Positions 21,566-33,500 of a stretch of DNA of 64,000 nucleotides are shown here, in pieces. Where the stretch lies: assembly GCA_000469685.2 (NCBI GenBank), contig LS997566.1, forward strand, positions 48,693,373-48,757,372, given 5' to 3'. A program made the position numbers and the translations under genes. The notes under the pieces are model-generated. The model saw nothing but the letters and a program-made list of their open reading frames with translations, made no database searches and had not been told where the DNA came from. This DNA is from Haemonchus contortus (lineage: Eukaryota > Nematoda > Chromadorea > Rhabditida > Trichostrongylidae). The first letter of the stretch is position 1, and each line of letters opens with the position of its first letter.

Positions 21566-24500
21566 TCACTCACCCATTTCTAGCTGGAATCTCTTCTGAT
21601 CCCACACAAAGGTGTAGGCAGCGATGAAGAACAGCACAGCGCTAACGATCAGAAGTGAATTCGGGAGGTAGAATGACATCACCAACGAATGAAAATGGTC
21701 TTGCGGTGTATCGTTATTACCACGAATTGCGTCCGAAATCTGAACGAGCACTTATCAGGTAAAATCAGATATGAATTAGCGCATTATTTCTTGAGCGTAT
21801 TACTGGGTAGATGAGCTGCAGCGAATCATAGGAACTCGGCTCTGTCTTGTTATTATTAAGGGGGAAACGGAGGCTGGGTATTGGCATGTGTATCTGCCAT
21901 GCGTACCGATCGAACGCAAAGTCGTAAAAGCTCCAATATGTTTGAAATAGAAAAATGAGCTGATTAGCCGTTATGACCAATAAATGGGTCTCTGCCATTG
22001 AGTGTTATCGCTGCCTTCCAACAGACTCATTGAGGTCCAATCAAAGCTTTGGATCAGATCGCAATGAATTGATGGCCGCTTAGTTAATGCTGCTAATGTA
22101 AGCTGTATCGCTGTACTGACTGACAAGATGGGTTTAACCAGTATACCAGTTCGACCTTCAAGCGCTTAACATACCAATCCAATTTTCGACCTCTAAGCGC
22201 TTAACATACCAATCCAATTATGTACGGTCCAGAAGCATCACCGCAAAGATGAGAAATCAATATCTGCCATGAATTCGCTGCGTTCCGCCGAGTCGGAACG
22301 ACTACAGCCTGGAAAATAATCCCAGGTATAACATGCTATTGAGGGGAACCGGATATCATAGAATGTTGAGTAATCGTACCATTAACATGTCCACATTCGT
22401 CGCCCAATTGAAACAGGTGGCCGTTATACAAACAAACATCAGCACCTGAAACATTGTAGTATACAAATGTGCTAGAACTGGGATAGGTTACATCCTGAAA
22501 GCAGCGAAAGATGCTAGGTGGCAAGCGACGACGCCGACATATCGCCAGAATTTAGTATCTTCAGCCTTGCGCTTCCCTCGCTGCGAACTACGTATGAAGG
22601 CGGCGCTATGCTTAAAAATGAACCAAAAGAAAAACCTATTCACCCAACAAAGAGCCATGTTGTATGGTATTTCATGAATAGCGAAGAACAATGTTGGAAC
22701 GCCGATCAGAGCTCCAAGCCCGCAGACGATTGCATCCGAACGTACGGTTTGTATGAAACGAAACGGTCCAAAACCCGTGCGCAGGAACTGGAATACAAGC
22801 TTCAATAGCAGATATCTCCTTTCTCAAGAGAAATATCAACAAGCACATTAACGCATTCGAGGTACAATTCGAAGAATAGGAGCGTTCTGAGGTGACCTGT
22901 TAAGAGCTTCGCGGGAACCTGATTGCAAAGAAGCTAATAGGTTAAATGTTCTTAACAAAACACTTACACCTGCGAGAGTTGACCCAATACCGACACCCGC
23001 TATGCCACCGATGCATGTGATAGCGCCGAAAATCAAGTTGATTCTGAAATTGTCACAGCTTGTTCGCAACAAAGGTAGTCGCAGTTTCAATCTCGCGAGC
23101 TGTGATTAAATCATGAACGCGAAGTGTACACATCTATCGTCGATATCTACTACACGTCAGACGACAGTATAGTTTACCTTCAATTTTGAAAGGAGTCGCT
23201 TTTAAGGGAGTAATATAACTGCTCCATCACCCATTTACATAGAGTGATTCTTGTAGAAACTGACTAGCTCGTAAATGGATTTCCTAGTTGCAGTCAATGT
23301 CAGGAGTTCCAGCTGCTGGCAATCAAACCTGATTGGATTGTCAGAGGAGATATGTTTCTTTCCTAACCTTTCTGAAATAAGGGTTAGGACAGACTAACAA
23401 GCTCTAATTCTTTGGCATTGGTTAGTGATGGATGTCAGTATCCTTCGGATGCTGGTAAGGTCAGCAAAAGAAAATCAGACAGACATCAACCACCAGAAAG
23501 AGCATTAACGTCAAATAAGAGGTGGGAGGGTGAGAGGAAGGAGGGAGACGGTGGAATCAGATGTAGATGCAAAAAAGACAATCGAGTATCGAAGGCGCTA
23601 AGCAAGGTTTGGAAGAGTTGATCGCAGGAATAAGGTGCTCGTAGGATACGTACGTTCGCAGATTCTTTTGTGCAAATGGGAAATGAAGGGAAAGAGGGAT
23701 AAAGGAAGGGAGGGTTGACTCGCACTTCCCGCAATTGTGTTGTATATATATTGAAAACCTTCGACAAGCCTCGATTGCTCAGAATCGAGCTGACTCACTC
23801 CGTATAAAATAATATTTTTTCCTTGCACCCCTCCACACGGACGGTTCTGGACTATTTGTATGGACGAGGACTCGTTCGGGAAATATCTGCCTACCAATGA
23901 AGAGGCAACCCGTCACTGTCACATGCTTTACCATCAGATGCCGGCTTGTATGGTCCGAAAGCTCTCGCCAACGTTTTCTACTGCTCGATGGAATTTTGCA
24001 TTCGAGCTTTCATGATCCCTTTTAGTAATAATTATATAAAAAATGTATGCATTCGACTTTAACGACACGTCTGCATATCCACACGGCAGTTCGTCTGCAT
24101 GTCTGCTAAAAGCTCAGAGAAGATGGCGATCTGTACTTTCAACGCACGGACGCTTGCATCGAAAGTGTGTATAGAAGATCTGATGCTGCAAGATCAAGCA
24201 CGACGACATCGGACTGACCGATACGAGAAGGTTCGCCCGCTTCACGCTATAGTTGAGTCTGTCTGGAAGAACTGTTCGTTGAAGCATGCGACAGCAGAGG
24301 CGTCAGTGGCGTAGGTGTGTTCGTCAATATCGGTTCGTTCGAAAGCTTGACAACCCGAATCGGGCGCTTGCGATTAAGAAGATACTGCTCGATCCCAATT
24401 CTGACAATCTTCGTTGTCTACATACCAACATCAAGCTAGGAAAAAGAGGAGTTATAGGCGTTTTATATGGACCTGAAGAAACTCTACAGAGAGGACCATA

Positions 24501-27500
24501 CTTCCTTCAAGGTCCACCGGTGATTTCAATGCCAAGACTGACTCAAAAACCACCCCCGACACACTTCGTGATCACCTCGACCGTCCTGAGCAGTGTGCTG
24601 CTCAACTCATGTGTGTTTTACAGGGTGCGGCAAAAGTTCTGGCAAAAGTCGTTTCAGGTTCTCTATAAAAAACAAGGCCTTCGACCTCGACAGGATCTGT
24701 GCCACTATTTACTGCTACGAATGTCCTTCACTGAGGGTTCTCTCTCACTGAAGGATCCCCAGCCGGCTAGTGACGAGGCTACGTAGGGCGTCCCCAGGTG
24801 GCGGATAGGGGAATTAATCGCCGACCAAAAGTCACCGGTTTTTGCCCAGAGACGCAGGTGGATTCAGGAAATGGACTCCTTGATTCTGCTGTGCTGGGAC
24901 GATATACCCTCTGTTCCTCGCAGGCGATCCACGCATACGTGTGTGGAGAGTCTGTGGGTGCAGTTGGTATCCTGCCCATTGACTCGGCCAAAAGCTTGCA
25001 TTCGAGTGACGAACAAGTCACGTTGGGAAGTATCTGGGAGGCGATTCGGGGCCGCCTCCAAAAACAAAGCCCCTTGTCCACTTCGAGATAGCCTGGCAAG
25101 CCCCCGGAGTCAATAGCCCCCACGTCAGAGCCTGGCAGGCTGCACGTTGGGTATCTTCACGCCAAAAATAGTAATAGAAATGGGCCTCATTCCCCTGAAC
25201 CTGAGGGAGCCCCCAATACGGCAGCGTTGGGTAGGACCGCTCGGGAGAGGCTGCTAAAATTTCAGGCCAAAAGAGGCTGCCCAAAAGGAGAGGGACTATG
25301 ATGGCGATCTGTACTTTCAACGCATGGACGCTTGCATCGGAAGCGTGTATAGAAGACCTGATGATGCAAGCTAGGAAGATCAAGTACGACGTCATCGGAC
25401 TGACCGAGACGAGAAGGCATCGCCCGCTGCACGCTGTATTTGAAACTGGAGAAGAACCGTTCCTCGGAACATGCGACAGTAGAGGCGTCGGCGGCGTGGG
25501 TGTTCTTGTCAATACGCACTTGGCCATGAACATCGACAGCGACACAGACAGAACAGCTTAACAACCCGAATCGGACGTTTGCGATTAAGAAGATACTGCT
25601 CGATCCCAATTCCGACAATCTTCGTTGTCTACATATCAACATCAAGCTAGGAAAAAGAGGAGTTATAGGCGTTTTATATGGACTTGAAGAAACTCTACAG
25701 AGAGGACCATACTTCCTTCAAGGTCCACCAGTGATTTTAATGCCAAGATTGGCCCCAGAAGAACGGCTGAAGAGTTTCACATCGGGACTCACGGAGTGGA
25801 ACGGAATGAGCAGGGTGAAAGGCTGTCCGAGTTTATCATGACGACCCACACCATCCATGGTAACTCGCAGTTCCAGAAGCCCTCTCATTTCAGATGGACA
25901 TGGGAGTCACCTGATGGACAGTTCCATAATGAAATAGACCACATCATCTACAATCGGAGATTTTGCCTGACCGACGTCGCTGTTGTTCCGCAGTTCTACA
26001 CGGGATCAAACCATCATCTCCTCTGCACTAAATTCTAATTCTCAATCCGAAGAGAGAGAGAACTGTGAGCCTTGAGAAACAGAGAACCAAGACCTCCATT
26101 AAGTGGGATCATTTCGTTTCCCTTGCGAGTAAATGGGAGGATTCCGTTATCGACAACATCGACGAAGAATACAACCGGCTCGTCGAGCATCTCCACGATA
26201 GTGCTACGAAAGCAGAGAGTCTACAAGTAGCCAGGAGACGACTCTCTTCGAAGACTCTCGAGCTGATACGCCAGCGTGGAATCGCGCGAGCTACAGGCAA
26301 TTATCAACAAACGTTCGAACTTGCGAAGCTATGCAGAGAAGCGATCAAGGAAGATCTGAAAGAGAGAAGAGCAGCTGTCATGGACGAAGCCGCCGAGGCC
26401 GGAAAGAGCATTCGCAAAGCCCGACAGAGCTTCGCCAAATACAAGACCAAGATGATCTCCCTTCGTCGTCCTGACGGAACCATTACTGTATCCCGGAGGG
26501 CAGTGGAGAAGGTCATCTAAGACTTCTACTCGGATCTCTTCGACAGCCACGTCTACCAGCCTACTCACCATCCTAGGCAAGACGAATATATCGCTCCTTC
26601 GGTTCTCCCTTCCGAAATACGACATGCCATCACATCGATGAAGAACTGTACAGCGTTCGGTCCCGATGGGATCAAACCAGAACATTTGAAGAGTATACCA
26701 CCAGTCATCATCAAAACTCTGGCTAGGCTCTTCACACGGTACCTGTCGGAATGCAAAGCGCCCACGTCAGGGGAAACTAGCAAGACTGTGTTGCTGTACA
26801 AAAAGGGAGATCCAGACGATATTGGCAATTATTGCCCAATCTGCCTGCTGTCCGTAATCTACAAGCTTTTCACTCCTGTCATCCTAAACAGGATTGTCAG
26901 AATATCAGATGAAGGACAGCCATGCGAGCAAGCAGGGTTTCGGAGAGGGTTCAGTACAGTCCATAATATCCACACCCTAACAAGGCTGAAGTATCGCGAG
27001 AGTACAAAAAGCCGCTATGTCTTACGTTTATCGACTTGAAGAAAGCCTTTGACACCGTTCAGACAGAAGCGGTAATTGAAGCCCTGGGCAACCAGGATGT
27101 TCCTACGCAATATATAAGGATGCTTCGTGAGCTTTACAACAGCTTCACGACCAGGATTTTACCGTTCTATAAGGAAGTCATTGTCAACGTGAAGAGAGGT
27201 GTTGGGCAAGGCGATACTATTTCGCCCAAACTTTTCAGTGCCGCCCTCGAAAATATCATGCGTCATTTGGAATGGGAAGACTTGGGAGTGAAGGTCGACG
27301 GCCGCTTCCTACATCACGTCCGCTTTGCAGACGACATCGTGACATAACACCGAACATCGAGCAGGCGGAACGAATGCTGGACGAGTTTGGTAGCGCTTGT
27401 GGGAAGATCGGCTTGACGCTGAACCTAACGAAGACGATGTTCATGGAAAACGGACTGGTACCTGATGCTCCTTTCACGTTAAACGGAAAGAATATCTCCG

Positions 27501-30500
27501 AATACTATAGCTATGTGTATCTAGGTCGGTAACTCAACATGATGAACGACCTAGCTCCAGAGCTGTGCAGAAGGAAGCGCGCCGCGTGGGGAGCATTTAA
27601 GAATATCGAGGGAGTAGTGAAGAAGACAAAGAACATCCGGCTCCGCGCTCACCTTTTCGACACTGCCATCCTTCCTGCTTTGACGTACGCCTCGGAGACC
27701 TGGACTCTACGAAAGCAGGATGAGCATGCTGTCAGCGTTATTCAACGCGCATTGGAAAGGACGATGCTCGGAATTTCCCTATACACGCAAGTGCAGAAGG
27801 GAATCCGGAGTTCCGAGCTCCGTCACCGAACGAAGATCAGGGACGCCGTTGATTACGCCAAGAAATCGAAGATCAGGTGGGCTGGACACGCTATGCGATA
27901 TAGTGATGACCGTTGGACCAGGGCGGTTACGAACTGGATCCCTCGGGACATCAAACGAACTCCAGGAAGGCAGTCAACGAGATGGTCAGACTTCTTCACG
28001 AAAGCTCTGAACGAAAGGAATGTTAAACCTCATGTCCCTGAAGCGAGAACGATTCACTGGACCACTCTGGCTCGTGACAGGGACGAATGGAGACGTTATT
28101 GGCACCCGCTCGAGGAAGTCGATGATCAACGGGACGACAGGTGATACAGGTGATTTTTTGCAAATCCTCTTCTATACATTTCATGAAGAGGCCGTTCTTG
28201 AATATTCCATTTTACAGAATGGTGACGAGCAAAGACCAACAAACCTCCATCCTGCACCTCCATCTGGCTGGAGGCACGGCAAAGACCATCTTCAAACAGC
28301 TCCAGATTTCCTTAAGAACCGTGTACAACAATCTCAACAGGTACAAGACGACAGGAACTAGAGGACAAGCCCAAAAATTGAAGATTGAAGAGTGCAATAA
28401 CAAAGCAGATCATGAAAGTCATTCGAGAGAAAATTCGCCGCCACCCTCGTAGGTCCGAGGAAAAAATGGCTTTTGAGGTGGGTATTTCTGCTCGATCTGT
28501 TGGAAGGATTGTCACCAGCCACCTTCGACTTGTTCATATAAGATCAGGAAAGATCACATGCTGATTGAGCGTGTGAAGAAAACTAAGCTAGAAAGATGTA
28601 AGGAGATTTTAAAGAAATTTTCGCAAGCACGGCACAGCACCATCCTTTTCACCGACGAATATCTGTTTTGAACAGATCAGTTCCTAAACATCCAAAACGA
28701 TGGGGTGATAGCGGGAAGCCGTGCAGAAGCCGACATGGAGGGACTGCTTAGCGATCTGTACACCACAGGTCTTGAAGGTTTTTGGGGCAATCACATCGAA
28801 CGGCAAGATGCCCCCGATTTTCTTGGAGAAAGGGGTCAGGTGGATAACAAGACCCACTTAAAAGGCGTGTTGGAGAAGGAGGTACTCCCTGGGCAAAATC
28901 CCTTTCGTCAATAGGACATGGACTTATCAGCGGGGCTCAACTCCGGCACACAAGTCTGAAGTGGTACAGGACTGGTGCGGAACGCACTTCCCAGACCTCA
29001 TCTCGTCGTACGACTGGCCCCCAAACAGTCCAGCCCCAAATCCATTGGACCATTCCGTTTGGTCAGGTCTTAAGACGAAAGCCTGCCCCACTAAGCATAG
29101 AGTTTGAATGCTCTACGTGCAACCCCCGTTGAAGCATGGGAGGATTCGGACCAAGACTACCTCCGTGCCGCCGTCGACGCATCTCCTGGGAGAGTTTCAG
29201 CCCGTATTCGCGCAAAAGGAGGCTAGGTTGTTTTTGTGATCTATATAGCTGTTGATAAATGCTGTTGGTGTATTATCATGTATCGATCGATGGCCTTTTG
29301 CCGCACCCTGTATAACTTGATTCATGCCCCTTCTTCTCAATTTGACTGCAAGAATTTACCTAGATTTTTTTACGCACCCTCCGCCCTCTATGCCCCCTAC
29401 GACCCCCTCCCCCTCGAGCGGAAACAATTCAGGCTCTTTTTCACCTATCCTACCAAACTTGCTTGCCTTAGAATTAGAAAATTTTCACGCTCACTCCGTT
29501 TTGGAGGCAGGGTCTAGCCTCATCATCCATCGTGAGTGCTTCCATCCTGCCGTCTGTACTCTTGACGAATTTGAAATCTATAGGTCCAATGAACAGGACT
29601 TGGGGCACCTACCTACACTCTCATACTCATGCACACACACAACACACAAAACACATACCCATACAGACAGACAGGCAGACAGTCAGGTAGACAGAAAAAT
29701 CAACAAACACAATTAGCGCATTATGTAAAGTAATACAGCTCCACACTTCCAAGTACGGCTTTCTATGAACCTATGATTGTATTACTGAGTTTATTGATTT
29801 CTTTAACTCCTCACGAGGTTTGTAAATAAACTTTATTAGACTGAAGTTTCGGCAGAGTCACCTCCCTCAAAGTCTGAAAGGATCATAACATTCTGTGACT
29901 CTCCGATCGAACGCCTCCACTGCCCCACTAAAGTTCGAGACTCCAGGGCACGCAGGTGATTAAAGGAGAACCACTCAACGTAAGTTTGCGGATTCCTCGA
30001 AACCACCCAGTAACCGACAAACCAATCGACCAGTGACAGCTGGGGTAGGTCTTCATTCGAAGTCGTTGCGGAAAGGCCAATCCTACTTTATATAATTCGC
30101 TAAGTGTGTCTTGGTTCGGTGTTGGTGTGTCGGTGTGTTTGTGTGTGTGTTTGTCGGTGTGTGTGTGTCCGACCGGAAACTCATAACTCCTGTTCCCGTG
30201 GACCTAGCAAGCTCAAATTCGGTAGTACAGGGGGTGGCATGGAAACACTTATGGCAGGTGGTAGGACTGGACCCCGTTTACACGAGGCGTACGCGATAGA
30301 AAATTTTGGTCGCAAATTCATAACTCCTGTTCCAGTGGAACCAATGCGTTCAAAATTGGTAGAAGTACAGGAAGCAGGATAGGAATACTGATGGTAGGTG
30401 ATAAGTGGCGATAACAACTGAAAGAAATTAATAAAGAGCCTCGAAAGGCGAGAGCCACAGGAACCGTTACTTACTTCGTGTTAATGGCAGAGCTTTGGCA

Positions 30501-33500
30501 CTTCGTCAAGGGGTGTGATCAAAAAGGGACCGTAGATGTCAATTAATAGAGACTAATAACTACTGTTAGGGACTGATAGAAACTGACAGGAGGCGGAAGC
30601 CAATAAGTCTACAACGTCTTTCATATTAACAACTGAGCGTTCCAGTAGATAGTGCAGGACGTGAAGGGACCGAAGTTAATTAGTGACAAGGACTGATAAT
30701 AACAAGCGAGCAAGCATTGCAATCCCCTTCGCGTCAACAGTGAAACCTTTTCAATGACGGCAATGTAGGATGTGACGTGGTCGTAGGTACTCTGTGACAA
30801 TAATTGATAGTAACTGATAGGAACTGATGAGGGACCCTAGAGAGCAAAAGAGTATTTACGATCAAACGCTGAGTCTCTAAAATGTTTCACTCAGTAAGAA
30901 ACGAAATGAGAATTTTGCTCATTGCTTGCTACTAAACTACGAACTTTACGCAGCAAGCTTTGTGACACAATGAAGTACCACGATTCCTTTTTGTTTTGTG
31001 ACATATCATTTGTGACTCAACTTAACTTATCTGATCGGTAATGATTTGGAATTCCCAATTAATGAAAAATCCGTGGGAAAAATGTTGCACTGAGAACAAA
31101 ATCTGTGATAAGCGTTACTATCCTTTTCTGGGCACCATTCAAGATATCGGTTTTCTTCTGTTGTCCATCATAGCCATCATTGTCATCACTTCCGGGATGA
31201 ATGAATCGAGACTTCCAATTATAGGCATAAGCATCGGCACGTATTAAAATGACGTTGTAACATTGGTCGTGTGTCAAATTTTGCCTTCGTGGAGGTCTCC
31301 TGTCCCCATGGACCCACAAGTTCAAAGTTGGAAGGAGCACCGGCGGCGAAATGAAAACACTCATGATGGATAGCAAAACCAGACTCTGCCCACAATGGGC
31401 TGGGTTTGAGCAAAAATTAATAACTCCTGTCCCCGTGGACCTAGAGAGTTCAAATTTCGAAGGAGTACATGCGGCAAGATGAGGACAGTTAGAGCGGGTA
31501 GCAGGAACGACTCCACCCACACGGGAGGGAGGTTTGCACGAAAATTGTCAATTTGATCCTACGGCGTTCAAACTTGGCAGGATTACTGGAAACATGATGG
31601 GAACACTTATGGAGGATGGCAGGACCGGGGTTTGCGCGAAAACTGACAATTTGGCCCTAGGGCGTTCAAATGATTCCAAATGCACGGAAATTTCACGGAG
31701 GTACGCTTCCTTCGCATATCTGTCGTTTTTTCTCTGAATATTCGCCTCTGTGATATTATACGATGTTCTATCCGAACACAGCGAAGATGGCTTACAGAAA
31801 AAATCGCTCACAATTTGGAGCTTATATTGAGTCTTACAGGAACGAAGGACGCCCGGCAAAGCCGGATGACACCATAAGAGGGAAGGAAGCCCAGCATCAG
31901 CCGGGCGGCCTGACTGATTTTATATAAGGCTGCAGCTCCCACACGGCATTCTTCCCTACGATTCATTTTTGGATCGGTGGCTTGTATCCAAAATGCCTCG
32001 GGCGCTTTAAACGGGCGTAATTGCGACTCCTGTGCCACGACCTCCACGGTGACTTCAAAAACGACTCCGCTGTGCTTTTAACATCGGTGACTCCCAAGGC
32101 ACTAGACTCTTTCAATCGCTTCATACCATCTATGTGCTCCATAATCCTCATGAAGAGCTCTTGCCGTTTCGCCAATATACTCATCACAATAATCACGTCA
32201 AGTAATCTTGTGAACCACCCTAGACATGGTACAATCTACCCCCCCCCCCCCTCTGCCGACTGAGCAGACCACCAATTTGCGGTTGCACAAAGGCGATCGC
32301 ATAGCCTGTTCTGAACCAGGCGCTTCTTTAGATTGAAAGATGGTACGTTTACAATGGCGAAAACGTTTTCAAGCCCGATCTCTCGAGACATTCTTATTAG
32401 GCAAAACGGCAAGACCACTCTACGTGAGGATTAAGGAGCACATAGAAGGTATGAAGCGGTCAAAGGAGTCTATTGCCTTAGGAAGTCACCGGATTTGGAA
32501 GTCTTTGACGGAGGCGTCTTTGAAGCCACCGTGGAGGTCGAGGCACACGAGTCGCAATTATGCGCGCGTGAAGCCCTCAAGGCATCTCCGATACAAGTCA
32601 CCGATCCAGAAAAGAATCGTAGGGAAGAAGGCCTCGCGAGAGCTGCGGTCTTCCCGTACCTACTTTGAAGGTGGACCTACCCCAGCTGATTATGGTCTTT
32701 TGGTATCGTCGGTTGCTGGGTGGTTTCGAGGAATCCGCAAAGTACTCTGAGTGGTTCTCCTTTACCTGCATGCTCGGGGGTCTCGAACTCCAGGGGGCAC
32801 TGGAGGCGTCCGATCGGATAGTCATAAATTGTCATGGTCCTTTCAGACTCTAAAAAAGCGACTCCGCCGAAACGTCGGCCTAATAAAGCTTATTCACAAA
32901 CCTCGTTAAGAGTTCAAGAAAACAATAAACTTAGTGATAGTTCCAGACGTTTTTCATTCCTTCTTGGAGAGTTAGCAGAACTCGGTGGCATCTTATCCGA
33001 TTTCGTTTCCCGAAGAGTCATGTGATCCTCTCGCGATGAGAGCCGCGCTCCCTCATAACGGACAATTTTGCAGAAGTGGCAGTGCACATATGCGATAGCG
33101 CGCGGGAATCGGACAGGTATGGCCGAGCCACAAGTCGCCAATGACGATGAAGACCTAAGCGAAAAGAAGATTGGAAAACAAAATGGTCAAGTGAAAGAGA
33201 CCCGAACGGCTACGCACCAAATCGGAACGTTTAATCAGAAGTATGTCCACTTTTGATTTTCAAACACGTACTCTTCGATTTGCTGTTTCGAATCATATGC
33301 CATCTGGTCCTAAAAATTGGTTTTTGCCTCCGCCTTTCCCTTCCACACTTGAACCAACAACCCGCTGAGCTAGCTCTAGATATGCCGTCATCTTTTGATT
33401 CTCATCAATCACATTACCCAGAACATCACCTCGAAATTGAAGCTAAGCTCATCACTTGTCATTTCACCTCACATTGAAGCTGATCAAGGGGTAAGGTAGA

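Larger units (their letters stand above)
24621..29310 (+). mobile_element. Mariner-class DNA transposon split by an RTE LINE
   Basis: Ends CAGGGTGCGGCAAAA (24621) and TTTTGCCGCACCCTG (29310) are perfect mirrors, each flanked by TA, the expected target duplication. Total span is 4.69 kb. Removing the inserted LINE (about 24770-28156) leaves about 1.3 kb, the usual mariner length. The 5' untranslated stub is 24621-24769; the transposase remnant lies at 28219-29226. Confidence 0.8.
29808..32400 (-). mobile_element. Penelope-like element 3' part, split by a Helitron
   Basis: Minus strand: 32400-32236 encodes the RT-to-endonuclease linker ([20 protein letters not shown]). 32235-31919 encodes a damaged GIY-YIG domain ([12 protein letters not shown]). 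The 3' pseudo-LTR continues at 30080-29808. The two halves meet on either side of the Helitron at 30081-31917 exactly where the intact PLE at 40065-40080 is continuous (CCTTATATAAAGTTGGC). The RT domain upstream of 32400 is lost. Confidence 0.75.

Noticed and set aside
28144..28165. TACAGGTGATTTTTTGC as a mariner left end
   Set aside because: It is the 3' tandem tail of the RTE LINE; the true mariner end with perfect match and TA is at 24621.
29324..29716. 130-residue Pro/Ser-rich frame
   Set aside because: Overlaps antisense Helitron-type repeat and a CA/CAGA microsatellite; composition explained by the repeat.
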